NCBI GenBank assembly: GCA_019694835.1
Contig: JAIBBE010000013.1
Location: forward strand, 1 to 35,989
Source: Fimbriimonadaceae bacterium
Lineage (GTDB): Bacteria > Armatimonadota > Fimbriimonadia > Fimbriimonadales > Fimbriimonadaceae
Direction of reading: 5' to 3'
Length of the DNA: 35,989 bases
The translations under genes and the position numbers were made by a program. This document shows positions 16,856 through 25,011 of this stretch, piece after piece. The first letter of the stretch is position 1; the number at the start of each line of letters is the position of its first letter. The notes beneath the pieces were generated by a model that searched no databases, was not told the DNA's origin, and saw only the letters and a program-made list of their open reading frames with translations.

Positions 16856-16981
16856 CAGCGATGCCATGGATTGAGGCCGAAGCGCGTGAACTTCTGGATC
16901 GTTTGGTCCAACCGCAGGCACCTCCATCCGTGGGAGTATGAAAACATGGAAAGAGGAATTGACAATCCGAATCGCGTAACG

Positions 16982-18220
16982 CTACGTCATGACCTCAGTT
17001 AATGCTGGCAGGCCAGTGAGCGGCGAGAAGTCCTTGACGGAAGTTTGAAAGCACGACACAAACTCCAGGGCGGTGAGGCTGGCCAGTGGAGACACATCAC
17101 AGACCTTGGTTTCTGAGAAAGTCAATTCTTTCAAGCGGTTGAGCCCGGACAGGGCGGAGAGATCATGGATTTTGGTGCGACTGAGGTCAAGGATTTGCAG
17201 GTTAGTCAGGCCTGCCAAGGGAGAGAGGTCGGAGACCTCGGTACGACGGAGGTCGAGGGTCTGCAGGTTCTTGAGCACTGCCAGGGGGCGGAGGTCATGG
17301 ACTTTGGTGCCACTGAGGTGGAGGGCTTGTAGCTTTGGGAGCCTTGTCAGGGGGGAGAGGTCGGAGACCTCAGTAAGGCAGAGGTCTAGAGTCAACAGGT
17401 TCGTGAGCCCCGCCAGGGGGGAGAGGTCATAGACCCTGGTGCGAAGGAGGCTTAGGAATTGAAGATTCGTGAGCCCTGCCAGGGGAGCAAGGTCACAGAC
17501 CGTAGTGCCATTGAGGTCGAGGTCTTGTAGGTTCGCAAGCCCTGCCAGGGGAGCAAGGTCTGAAACGGGAATGTGGAGAGAAAGGCTTTGCAGATGGGTG
17601 AAGCCAGTGAGCGAGGATACATCCGTTTGGTGTGGACCACTGAGACTCAACCTGATGAGAGAATTGAGCTTCGCGAGAGCCGAGAAATCCGAGACCTTGG
17701 TCCCGCCGAGACTCAGATCTTGCAAGTTCGTAAGGCCGGACAGTGGCACGACGTCAGTGAGTTCGCGCGCGCCCAGGAAGAGCTCTTGTATGTTAGTGAG
17801 ACCAGCAAGGGGCGACAAGTCACTTGCACCGGTGAAGAGTTGGAGGGTCCGCAGGTTGGTTAACTCGGCAAGAGGCGATAGGTCCGCGACTATTGAATAC
17901 CTGAGGCGGAGTTCCTGCAGGTTCTTTAGGTGCGCAAGCGTGGAGAGGTCTGCGACACGACTCGACTCAATGTCCACGGACCGCAGATCTTTCAGCCACA
18001 CAAGAGGCGATAGGTCAAGGTCTGTTTCCGAGGTGTAGAAGCCGAAGCGGGTCAGCTGACGCAGGTCCTCATCAGATACGTTCAGGGGATCCTTGAGCCA
18101 ACCTTTGGCTACCAGTTGTCTTAATTGGCTCCATTCCTCGGGGCTGGGCTCTCTCTGGGCGTCCACGACCTGGAGGATACACCTTGGACTGTGGGTATCG
18201 CTCCATTCGCCCTGGTTCAT
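16982..18220 (-). CDS. Leucine-rich repeat protein (internalin-type 22-residue repeats)
   Basis: About 412 residues, almost entirely leucine-rich repeats. Some fifteen units of 21-23 residues follow the pattern L-x-x-L-x-x-L-x-L-x-x-T-x-V-x-D-L-S-P-L-A-G, as in LTNLQFLSLLRTRVYDLSPLAG. This is the bacterial internalin-like class that forms a curved solenoid for protein binding. The first 60 residues (MNQGEWSDTH onward) are non-repetitive, and there is no signal peptide, membrane segment or sorting signal, so the protein appears cytoplasmic. I use the ATG at 18218-18220; a longer frame would start inside the hairpin repeat at 18267-18300. The repeats are nearly identical at both protein and DNA level, suggesting recent expansion. 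The partner is unknown. Confidence 0.87.
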   Translation of the reverse strand: MNQGEWSDTHSPRCILQVVDAQREPSPEEWSQLRQLVAKGWLKDPLNVSDEDLRQLTRFGFYTSETDLDLSPLVWLKDLRSVDIESSRVADLSTLAHLKNLQELRLRYSIVADLSPLAELTNLRTLQLFTGASDLSPLAGLTNIQELFLGARELTDVVPLSGLTNLQDLSLGGTKVSDFSALAKLNSLIRLSLSGPHQTDVSSLTGFTHLQSLSLHIPVSDLAPLAGLANLQDLDLNGTTVCDLAPLAGLTNLQFLSLLRTRVYDLSPLAGLTNLLTLDLCLTEVSDLSPLTRLPKLQALHLSGTKVHDLRPLAVLKNLQTLDLRRTEVSDLSPLAGLTNLQILDLSRTKIHDLSALSGLNRLKELTFSETKVCDVSPLASLTALEFVSCFQTSVKDFSPLTGLPALTEVMT

Positions 18221-18266
18221 CAGATGAGTGCTTGGTAGCGCTCCCGGACTGCCCCTCACCCCCCTG

Positions 18267-18300
18267 CCCCCTCTCCCCGCCATTCATCGGGGAGAGGGGG
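18267..18300. repeat. Third copy of the hairpin repeat, inverted
   Basis: A 13-bp stem (CCCCCTCTCCCCG and complement) around the loop CCATTCAT. It is the reverse complement of the two copies at 16251-16397 and shares their G/C-rich flank (CCCCTCACCCCCCTGCC on this strand). It lies between the LRR gene and the acetyltransferase gene and might stop or stabilise transcripts there, but it has no T-tract. Confidence 0.85.
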
Positions 18301-18320
18301 AGTGCCGGACCGTACGGGCT

Positions 18321-18800
18321 TCACGCCAAGTCCGCGCGCATCGCGAAGCACTCGAACACGAGGCCGCGCATCGGCTTCTCCAGAACCTCCACCACCACGA
18401 AGCCGCAGCGCTCGAAGACGCCCTTGGACAAGTGGCTTGCCGTGACCAGGACTTCTCGATGGGCCAAGCTCTGTGCGAACTCCAGGACGTGCTGGGTCAG
18501 CAGCGTGCCGATTCCCTGGCGAAAGCGGTCGGGATCGACATAGAGGAGTGAGAGGCGCTGTTCGGCGGGCACATAGCTCACGAAGCCGACGACTTGGCCC
18601 TCGTCGACGGCGACCCAAACTTGCAAACTCGGATCCTCGACCATGCGGCCGTGACCCTCTGGCGTGATCGGCCCGGCCCAGGTCTCCAAGTGCTCCGGCG
18701 AGTAGTGATCGCGAGCGCCGACGCGAATCGCCCGGATGTGCAGGTCGGCCATCGCCTCCGCATCGGATGCTACCGCCTCGCGAATGGTGACGCTACTCAA
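18321..18800 (-). CDS. GNAT-family N-acetyltransferase
   Basis: The 159-residue product has the acetyl-CoA-binding fold. It starts VTIREAVASDAEAMADLH, a classic GNAT N-terminus, and motif A is LLYVDPDRFRQGIGTLLTQHVLEFA, with RQGIG as the pyrophosphate-binding loop. SKGVFERCGFVVVE is the usual motif B. It would transfer an acetyl group from acetyl-CoA to an amine; the acceptor may be a protein N-terminus, an amino acid or a small amine and cannot be assigned. Its start overlaps the 3' end of the upstream ATPase gene by eight bases, so the two are probably on one transcript. Confidence 0.87.
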   Translation of the reverse strand: MSSVTIREAVASDAEAMADLHIRAIRVGARDHYSPEHLETWAGPITPEGHGRMVEDPSLQVWVAVDEGQVVGFVSYVPAEQRLSLLYVDPDRFRQGIGTLLTQHVLEFAQSLAHREVLVTASHLSKGVFERCGFVVVEVLEKPMRGLVFECFAMRADLA

Positions 18801-20067
18801 CCGCTTGCGTGTAGACCGCCTTCAGAACCTCGTCCGGCGTGGTCCAGCCATTGAGAACCTTGTGCTTGCCGTCGTCGAGCATCGTGCGGTAGCCCTGCTT
18901 GCGGGCGGCTTGCATGAGTTCGGTAAAGTCGGACTTCTTGGCGATGGCAAAGCGGAATTCCGGGGTGCCCATGACCATCTCGAAGACGCCGATTCGGCCC
19001 TTGAAGCCGGTCCCTCGGCAATCGGGACAGCCTTTGCCCTTGACGAACTTCGCCTTCTCCTTCTCCTCGGGGGTGACGCCGAGCATCTCCATCTCCTCGG
19101 GGAGCGGGACGTAGACCTCGCGGCACTTGGGGCAGTTCAATCGCACGAGGCGCTGGGCGAGGACGGCGACGAGAACGCCCGCGATCAGGTACGGCTCGGC
19201 GTCCATGTCGACCATACGACCGATGGTCTCCACCGCGTTGTTGGTGTGGAGCGTGCTGAGGACCAAGTGACCGGTGAGTCCTGCCTGAATGCCGATCGCG
19301 AGCGACTCGGGGTCGCGCATTTCGCCGACCATCATGACGTCAGGGTCTTGGCGAAGGAACGTGCGCATCACGCTCGGGAAGCTGAGTTTCTCGGTGACCT
19401 GCACCTGCGCGATGTTGTGCTCGTACTCGTACTCGATCGGGTCTTCGACGGTGACGATGTTGCGGCGCTTGGAGTCGAGCTGGTTCAGGGAAGCGTAAAG
19501 GGTCGACGTCTTTCCGGAACCGGTCGGACCTGTTACGAGGATCAGTCCGTAGGGGACCTGAATGGCCCGCGACCACTTGTTGAGAACGTCTTCCGGCATG
19601 CCGAGCTTGGGCAATTCGACCTTCATCGACTGCGGGTCGAGGAGTCGCATAACAAGCTTTTCGCCGTTCAGACACGGGATGCATGAGGCACGGGCCGAGA
19701 GGCGGCGGCCGTTGTATTCCATATCGATACGCCCGTCCTGCGCCTCACGCTGCTCGTCGATGCGCATACCGGCGGCGAGTTTGAGTCGCGCGACAACGTT
19801 GGCGGCTTGCTCCGGCGGGAGCTGTCCGGTCTCATGGAGCACGCCGTCCTGGCGGAACCGGATGCGCAACTGATCGCGCTCGGGCTGCAGGTGGATGTCG
19901 CTGCTGCCGGTGTCCAGGGCATTCATGAAGATATTGTCGACGATGCCCACGGCGAGCGAGGACATGTCGTTTCCGCCCATGTCCCTCGTAACCCCCGCCT
20001 CGCGGAGGATCAGTCGGAAGCGCTTTGCGGCTCCCCAGTTGCCCTGAGTCTGGTCGACGAATGCCAT
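18793..20067 (-). CDS. GspE/PilB-type secretion or pilus ATPase lacking the usual N-terminal domain
   Basis: The 424-residue protein is a type II secretion/type IV pilus assembly ATPase. Walker A is GPTGSGKTST (180-189), the Asp box is VTVEDPIEYEY, Walker B is RQDPDVMMVGEMRD, the His box is TGHLVLSTLHTNNA, and the zinc tetracysteine is CPKC (312-315) with CPDC (347-350). Family enzymes hydrolyse ATP as hexamers at the inner membrane to extend a pilus or pseudopilus. Typical PilB/GspE proteins are about 550 residues; here the N1/MshEN-type domain is missing and the protein begins shortly before the SSDIHLQPE block. The tetracysteine argues for an assembly ATPase rather than the retraction type PilT. 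No other pilus gene is adjacent. AGGGA four bases before the ATG is the probable ribosome binding site. Confidence 0.9.
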   Translation of the reverse strand: MAFVDQTQGNWGAAKRFRLILREAGVTRDMGGNDMSSLAVGIVDNIFMNALDTGSSDIHLQPERDQLRIRFRQDGVLHETGQLPPEQAANVVARLKLAAGMRIDEQREAQDGRIDMEYNGRRLSARASCIPCLNGEKLVMRLLDPQSMKVELPKLGMPEDVLNKWSRAIQVPYGLILVTGPTGSGKTSTLYASLNQLDSKRRNIVTVEDPIEYEYEHNIAQVQVTEKLSFPSVMRTFLRQDPDVMMVGEMRDPESLAIGIQAGLTGHLVLSTLHTNNAVETIGRMVDMDAEPYLIAGVLVAVLAQRLVRLNCPKCREVYVPLPEEMEMLGVTPEEKEKAKFVKGKGCPDCRGTGFKGRIGVFEMVMGTPEFRFAIAKKSDFTELMQAARKQGYRTMLDDGKHKVLNGWTTPDEVLKAVYTQAVE

Positions 20068-20112
20068 AGCGTCCCTATTCTATCCGTTGACGGGCTTATT
20101 GGCCCGCTGGGT

Positions 20113-20436
20113 TCAGGGCTCGAGTTCGACGCCGGGATCCCAGCCTTGTTCGCTCGCAAGCATCAGGACTTCAACGTCCATATTCCTGTCAACGCGAATC
20201 TGGCAGGAAAGCCGAAACTGCCCCAGCACGCCATCCTCTTCGAGACAATCGTGCTCGACTTGCCCCATCGGCGGCTCGTCGCTATGGAATTTCACGCGAC
20301 AGGTCGTGCAGCGGGCGTTGCCCCCACAGCGATGGCTGATGTCGACACCAGCTTGCTCGATACCATAGGCCAGCTTGGTGCCCTCAGGCATTTCGTACTC
20401 ATCAAATCCACGAACATTGACAGCGAAGTCGGGCAT
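20113..20436 (-). CDS. [2Fe-2S] ferredoxin (plant/adrenodoxin-type fold)
   Basis: A 107-residue ferredoxin. Four cysteines with the expected spacing are visible: Cys37, Cys43 and Cys46 in RCGGNARCTTC, and Cys78 in RLSCQI. These ligate a 2Fe-2S cluster. It is a small soluble electron carrier; its reductase and acceptor are not encoded nearby. It lies 20 bases after upp and 45 bases before the secretion ATPase gene on the same strand. A TACGAT box ends eight bases before its ATG (20445-20450), so it may have its own, nearly leaderless, transcript. No Shine-Dalgarno sequence is evident. Confidence 0.9.
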   Translation of the reverse strand: MPDFAVNVRGFDEYEMPEGTKLAYGIEQAGVDISHRCGGNARCTTCRVKFHSDEPPMGQVEHDCLEEDGVLGQFRLSCQIRVDRNMDVEVLMLASEQGWDPGVELEP

Positions 20437-20456
20437 AGGGCGCTATCGTACCAGCA

Positions 20457-21077
20457 TCAGAGCGTGCCGTATAGTCGGTCGCCAAAGTCCCCGAGTCCGG
20501 GCAGGATGTACTTTTTGTCGTTGAGTTCGCGGTCGAGCGCAGCCGTGAAGATGGGCACGTCTGGGTGGTCCTGCGTCAGCTTTTCGACCCCTTCGGGTGC
20601 GGCAATGATGCTCACCATTACCGGTCGTACTGCGCCGTTGGCCTTGAGCAAGCTGATTGCCTGCGACGCCGAGCCACCGGTCGCCAGCATCGGGTCAAGA
20701 CAGATCGTGAATCGGCCCTGCAATCGGGGGAGTTTGCAGTAATAACTATGAGCGACCGCCGTCTCGTGATGTCGTTCCAATCCGATGTAGCCTACGGCGA
20801 CATCCGGAAAGAGCGACACGCAAGCCTCCAGCATCGCCAGCCCCGCGCGCAGCACGGGCACGACGGCCAAGGACTGTCCCAATCTCAGGGCCTCAGCGTT
20901 CTCCAAGGGTGTCTTGACTGTGATGGGTTCGGTGGACACATCCCTCGTTGCCTCTAGAAGGAGGATCGTGGTCAAGAGTCGCGTTTGTTGCCGGTACCGC
21001 TCGGGCGGTGTGTCCTTGTCGCGAAGCTGGGCCACGATGTGTCCCGCGAGGGGATGGTCGACGACGTGAAGTGCCAT
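20457..21077 (-). CDS. upp: Uracil phosphoribosyltransferase
   Basis: The 206-residue enzyme salvages uracil by condensing it with PRPP to give UMP. The PRPP-binding loop is DPMLATGGSASQA (about 128-140), the hallmark of UPRT. Other family blocks are VVPVLRAGLAM, YIGLERHHET and ALDRELNDKKYILPGLGDFGDRLYGT at the C-terminus, the last being the uracil-binding region. Length matches the family. I start it at the ATG at 21075-21077 because residues before it do not resemble UPRT and are antisense to the kinase gene. There is no Shine-Dalgarno sequence; CACAAT (21084-21089) is six bases upstream. Confidence 0.96.
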   Translation of the reverse strand: MALHVVDHPLAGHIVAQLRDKDTPPERYRQQTRLLTTILLLEATRDVSTEPITVKTPLENAEALRLGQSLAVVPVLRAGLAMLEACVSLFPDVAVGYIGLERHHETAVAHSYYCKLPRLQGRFTICLDPMLATGGSASQAISLLKANGAVRPVMVSIIAAPEGVEKLTQDHPDVPIFTAALDRELNDKKYILPGLGDFGDRLYGTL

Positions 21078-21079
21078 GC

Positions 21080-21092
21080 GTTCATTGTGAAC
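21080..21092. promoter_or_regulatory. Small palindrome between divergent upp and kinase genes
   Basis: GTTCA-TTG-TGAAC is a perfect 5-bp inverted repeat in the 48-base gap between the divergent upp and kinase starts. It covers the CACAAT that could be the upp -10. It may be an operator, but a repeat this short can arise by chance. Confidence 0.25.
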
Positions 21093-21125
21093 GGGCAAGG
21101 ATTCGCAGAGCGTATGCTGGGTGCT

Positions 21126-21623
21126 ATGGGCGCGGTCAAACTCATCATCTTCTCTGGACTCCCTGGGACGGGCAAGACAACACTCGCCCGCCGCCTCGCG
21201 GTCGAGCTTGGCGCCGCCTATCTCCGAGCCGACACCATCGAGCAAGCGCTGCGGGAAGGTGGTTTGGCCGACGATGAGATCGGGGGGCGGGGCTACCTGG
21301 TCGGGTATCGAGTCGCGACCGAAAACCTAAGGCTCGGCCTCTCGGTGATTGCCGACAGCGTCAATCCCTGGCAGTTAACGCGGGACTGCTGGCGACAGGC
21401 GGCCCTGGAGGCCGACGTTCCCTTCCTCGATGTCGAGGTCATGTGCTCAGATCGTGAAGAGCATCGCCGCCGGATCGAAACCAGGCAGTCGGACATTTCC
21501 GGCTTCGTGCTTCCTAACTGGGAGCAGGTGATCGACCGCGACTATCATGCCTGGGACAACGAACCGATCCGCATTGACACGGCTGGACGAACGGTAAAAG
21601 GCCCTGACACCTCCGCCCGTTAA
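21126..21623 (+). CDS. Small P-loop kinase (AAA-type predicted kinase)
   Basis: About 165 residues. The P-loop is FSGLPGTGKTTLARRLA near the N-terminus, followed by RADTIEQALRE and a later AWDNEPIRIDTAG, which together resemble the COG0645-type predicted kinases and chloramphenicol phosphotransferase/zeta-like folds. It would phosphorylate a small molecule or nucleotide; the substrate is unknown. The ATG at 21126 begins the conserved MGAVKLIIF; an ATG at 21114 is the alternative. It diverges from upp and ends in a four-base tail-to-tail overlap (TTAA) with the ABC permease gene. Confidence 0.8.
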   Translation: MGAVKLIIFSGLPGTGKTTLARRLAVELGAAYLRADTIEQALREGGLADDEIGGRGYLVGYRVATENLRLGLSVIADSVNPWQLTRDCWRQAALEADVPFLDVEVMCSDREEHRRRIETRQSDISGFVLPNWEQVIDRDYHAWDNEPIRIDTAGRTVKGPDTSAR

Positions 21624-22441
21624 CCCTTGACGGCGCCCGCAAGCATCGTCTCGTGGATCTTGTCGCGGAAGATCCAATAGACGACGAGGACGGGGAGCAT
21701 GACGATCACGAGCCCAGCGAATAGGGCTCCCCAGTCGCTTTGGTAGTGCTGGGTCTGCACCATGTCGGCGATGCCGAGCGGGAGGGTGCGGGTCTGGTCC
21801 TTGGCGAGGAGCACAAGGGCGAGGCTGTACTCGTTCCAGAGCCCGATCGCGTTGAAGATGCCGACAACAATCAGCCCGGGCCTCGCGAGAGGGAGCATCA
21901 CTTTCCAGAACGTGCTCGCGTGGGTACAGCCGTCAAGATGCGCGGCCTCCATCAGTTCGTCCGGAAGAGACTGGAAGAACCCCGTCATCACGAAGATCGT
22001 GAAACTGAGCGAGTAGGCGACATACACGAGGATCAGGCCGACGCGCGTATCCAGCAGGTGCAGGTTCTTCATCAGGAAGAACAGCGGAACGATGACGAGG
22101 AAATTCGGAAACATCATGCCACCGAGGAAGGTGCCGAAGAGGGTTTTCGAGCCTCGGAAGGGGTACTTCGCGAACACGTACGCCGCCATCGCCCCGATCG
22201 GGAGGAGTAGCACCAGCGTGCCGACGGTGGCGATGAGGCTGTTCAGGAAGTAACTTCCGATCTTCGCCTCGCCCCACGCCTTCGGGTAGTTCTGCCACTG
22301 CGGATTGCTCGGCAGCCCCCACGGCGTCCGGAAGATCTCGTCGCTGGATTTGAGACTGGTCGCCAGCACCCAGATGAGGGGGACGATGACGGTCAGCGCG
22401 AACAGCGCGAGGCCAGCGGTGGAGAGGATGCGCTTCATCAT
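21620..22441 (-). CDS. Sugar-type ABC transporter permease (MalG family)
   Basis: The 273-residue product has six predicted membrane helices. The EAA loop that contacts the ATPase is ELMEAAHLDGCTHASTFWKVMLPLARPGL (about 162-190). The N-terminus ending in SSDEIF and the C-terminal ETMLAGAVKG are typical of MalG-like permeases of carbohydrate importers. It would pair with the MalF-like permease upstream, but a 487-base block of nested inverted repeats now lies between them. No solute-binding protein or MalK-like ATPase is in the window, so these must be elsewhere. The substrate is presumably a sugar or polyol. Confidence 0.92.
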   Translation of the reverse strand: MMKRILSTAGLALFALTVIVPLIWVLATSLKSSDEIFRTPWGLPSNPQWQNYPKAWGEAKIGSYFLNSLIATVGTLVLLLPIGAMAAYVFAKYPFRGSKTLFGTFLGGMMFPNFLVIVPLFFLMKNLHLLDTRVGLILVYVAYSLSFTIFVMTGFFQSLPDELMEAAHLDGCTHASTFWKVMLPLARPGLIVVGIFNAIGLWNEYSLALVLLAKDQTRTLPLGIADMVQTQHYQSDWGALFAGLVIVMLPVLVVYWIFRDKIHETMLAGAVKG

Positions 22442-22447
22442 CGCGGC

Positions 22448-22927
22448 CTCCGGCCCCCCTCTCCTGCGCCCTCATCACTACCGACTACGGCTGGTGCGGT
22501 GGCGGAGGAGAGGGGTTGGGGGAGAGGTCCCGCTGTGCTCCCTTGTGCGACGCCTTCCCTAAGCCTCATTGGTGTTTGTGCGTGGTTGACAAATTGGCGC
22601 TGGAGTTGGGAGCCCGCGCCCCCTCCCTGTCCCTCCCCCGTGCCGGGAGAGGGGACCCGACCGAACTCGTTCGCCTTCCCGTTGCAAACGTGGGTGGGTT
22701 GGAATGGCAGGCAAGTCCCCTCTCCCGGCACGGGGGAGGGACAGGGAGGGGGCGCGTACCTTTGCATTCCAACAGGTGTGCAGAACGAAGGTAGGTCAAC
22801 CAGGGGAAGAGCCGGGTGCCGGCGAGACGCCAGCGGTACAACCGGCACCTCTCCCCCAACCCCTCTCCTCCGCCACGCAAGATGAGGACATTGACAGGCC
22901 TCAGGGCGCAGGAGAGGGGGGCCGGAG
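22448..22927. repeat. 480-bp block of three nested perfect inverted repeats
   Basis: The whole gap between the two permease genes is one nested palindrome. The outer arms are 25 bp (22448-22472 with 22903-22927), the next arms 30 bp (22499-22528 with 22847-22876), and the innermost arms 42 bp (22615-22656 with 22715-22756, with a 58-base centre). All pairs match perfectly. Arms are rich in CTCTCC/GGAGAG. The inner arm contains its own small palindrome around CCCGTGCCGGG. No gene is supported in it: open frames there give low-complexity Pro/Arg/Gly peptides known to be translations of such repeats. It looks like repeated insertion of REP- or MITE-like elements inside each other. Confidence 0.85.
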
Positions 22928-22928
22928 A

Positions 22929-23819
22929 TCATGCGCGAGCACCCTCCGGGTTCTTGCGGAACCAGAACATCAGGATCAGGCTCAATCCCATCGCGACCAC
23001 GAAATTCGCGACGGCGAGCGCTGTGGCGTAGCCGAACTGGCTGTTTGTGAAAGCCGCCTCGTAGAGGTAGGTCAGCATGACCTCCGTCTTCCGGTCCGGT
23101 CCGCCGCGGGTCATGAGGAAGACCAGGGCGAAGATGTTCATCACGTTGACCACGATGTAGACCACCGCGATGCGCTTGACCGACCACAGCATCGGCCACG
23201 TCACTTTCCAGAACTTCGTCATGCCCTTCGCGCCATCGAGTGCGGCCGCCTCATTGACCTCCTCCGGAATCGACTTCAGGCCGGTCGAGAAGAGCATGAT
23301 GTAGAAGCCGAGGACGTACCAGATGAAGGCAACACCCACGCTCGGAAGCGCCGTCTTCGGATCTCCCAGCCAGACTTGATCCGACAGCGACTTCGCCCCG
23401 ATCCCCGCGAAACCCGATTTGATCAGCCCGAACGACGGGTTGTAAAGGAACTGCCACAAGATCGCGACGACGACGAGCGAGATGACTTGCGGGAACAAAT
23501 ACACGCCCCGCAACGCCCGCGAAAATCGACCGGAGCCCTCCATCGCATGCGCCAGCAGGACCGCCAGCACGATGATCACGAACCCGCCGACGATCAGCAG
23601 CCAGAGGTTGTTCTTCAGCGCTTGCCAAAAGATCGAGTCGTTGTAGAGCTTGACGAAATTATCCGCTCCGACGAAGGTCCGCTTGCCCGAAACCCCGCGC
23701 CAGCGATACATCGAGATGAGGAAGGACTGCGCCAGCGGCCAGAGCACGAACAGCGCGTAAAGCGAAACCGCAGGGGCCAGGAAGGACACGATGAACTTGG
23801 TTCGCCCGCGGTCCCTCAT
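22929..23819 (-). CDS. Sugar-type ABC transporter permease (MalF family)
   Basis: The 296-residue product is the MalF-like partner of the downstream permease. It begins MRDRGRTKFIVSFLAPAVSLYALFVLWP, the usual cytoplasmic tail and first helix. It has an EAA loop in EVNEAAALDGAKGMTKFWKVTWPML and ends with a helix followed by FRKNPEGARA. Such proteins form the heterodimeric membrane channel of a binding-protein-dependent sugar importer. The ATG at 23817-23819 lies seven bases after the MFS transporter stop, so the two may be co-transcribed. Residues further upstream in the same frame are antisense to the MFS gene and were left out. Confidence 0.92.
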   Translation of the reverse strand: MRDRGRTKFIVSFLAPAVSLYALFVLWPLAQSFLISMYRWRGVSGKRTFVGADNFVKLYNDSIFWQALKNNLWLLIVGGFVIIVLAVLLAHAMEGSGRFSRALRGVYLFPQVISLVVVAILWQFLYNPSFGLIKSGFAGIGAKSLSDQVWLGDPKTALPSVGVAFIWYVLGFYIMLFSTGLKSIPEEVNEAAALDGAKGMTKFWKVTWPMLWSVKRIAVVYIVVNVMNIFALVFLMTRGGPDRKTEVMLTYLYEAAFTNSQFGYATALAVANFVVAMGLSLILMFWFRKNPEGARA

Positions 23820-23826
23820 GCCGAGA

Positions 23827-25005
23827 TTATGGCGCGGGAGCTTCGGCCACGGGGGCGCGGCGCTGAGCGTTGACCAAGACGGCGGCAAGAACGCATATTC
23901 CGCCTGCAAAGAAATAGGGCGCGGGGGGCCAAAGGTCGAAAAGCTGCCCGCCCAAGATCGGCCCGATTACGAAGCCGACGGAGCGGGCGCTCTGCATGAG
24001 GCCAAAAAGCTCGCCTTGCCGGGTCGGCGGCGTCATCTTGCTGGCCAGGCTCGTGACGGTGGGGTTGGCGATGCCCTGACCGAAGGCGTAGAGCGTGCTC
24101 GCCCCGAAGAGCGCGAGGAGTCCGGGGGCAACGGGAGTCAAGGCAAGGCCGATTCCCTGGAGCAGATACCCTGCGCGAACCAGAACCAGATCGCCAAATC
24201 GCTTGGCCAGCCAAGCCAAAATCACACCCGGGACGATCACGCCAAGCAGCGACTCGTAGCCGAAAATCAGGCCGAATTCGCGCTGGTCGTAGCCCAAGGT
24301 GCGCTGGATCAGGCGCCCGAAGGTGCCTTCCAAAGCAGCCAGTGAAAACCACGCAACGACCGAAATCACGAGCAACGGTCTCAGCGCGGGGATGTCACGT
24401 AGGAGGGCGATGTCGAAGCGGATCCTCTTCCCCGCTGCTGGCGTTTCGGTGGTCGGCTCGGGCGCGTGATGAGGGACGGCAAGCATGATCCACAGGGCAC
24501 CAAGGCCGGAAGCAGCTGCCGCGATCCACCCAAGATAGCCGTCGAGATGGAGTGCCTTCAGACCTCCCGCCAGTGCCGGACCTGCGATCAAGCCGGTCGA
24601 GATTGCGGCACCGATGCGCCCCATCGCTGCGGTTCGCGATTCATGGTCGCTCGTGTCGCTGATGTAGGCCTGAGCGACAGCTACATTCGCGGCACCAAGG
24701 CCTGCCAGAACTCGCGCCAAGAGTATCCACCAAAGGTTCGTCGCAAGCGCATAAGCGACCATCCCGAGTCCCGAAATCGACGTGCAGGTAACGAGGACGG
24801 CCTTGCGTCCGATTCGATCACTCAACTTGCCCCATCGCGAAGAAACCAAGAGCTGAACGACGAACATGCTCGCCAGAAGAAGCCCGATCACCAATCCCGA
24901 CGCACCCAGGTCCTCAGCCCGGAATTGGATGTCGACGATGATCATCCCGAAGCCGAGCAGATCGAGGAAGATCGCGGCGAGGAGTGGGACTTCGGTGCGC
25001 TTCAT
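23827..25005 (-). CDS. MFS transporter (DHA1/tetracycline-efflux-like)
   Basis: The 392-residue protein has about twelve membrane helices and the major facilitator motif A, GKLSDRIGRKAVL, between helices 2 and 3. A motif C-like GPALAGGL lies in the middle of helix 5, a feature of antiporters. The N-terminus (PLLAAIFLDLLGFGMI) closely resembles TetA/Bcr-type drug:proton antiporters. It probably exports a small molecule in exchange for protons; the substrate is unknown. It follows the acyl-ACP-reductase-like gene by six bases and precedes the ABC permease by seven. Confidence 0.9.
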   Translation of the reverse strand: MKRTEVPLLAAIFLDLLGFGMIIVDIQFRAEDLGASGLVIGLLLASMFVVQLLVSSRWGKLSDRIGRKAVLVTCTSISGLGMVAYALATNLWWILLARVLAGLGAANVAVAQAYISDTSDHESRTAAMGRIGAAISTGLIAGPALAGGLKALHLDGYLGWIAAAASGLGALWIMLAVPHHAPEPTTETPAAGKRIRFDIALLRDIPALRPLLVISVVAWFSLAALEGTFGRLIQRTLGYDQREFGLIFGYESLLGVIVPGVILAWLAKRFGDLVLVRAGYLLQGIGLALTPVAPGLLALFGASTLYAFGQGIANPTVTSLASKMTPPTRQGELFGLMQSARSVGFVIGPILGGQLFDLWPPAPYFFAGGICVLAAVLVNAQRRAPVAEAPAP

Positions 25006-25011
25006 GGGCCG

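Noticed and set aside
16543..16941. Alternative frame overlapping the small membrane protein
   Set aside because: It lacks regular hydrophobic segments, and the other frame has three clear membrane stretches.
22499..23873. Long plus-strand open frames across the permease gap and into the MalF-like gene
   Set aside because: They translate repeat arms into Pro/Arg/Gly-rich peptides and then run antisense to a clear permease gene.
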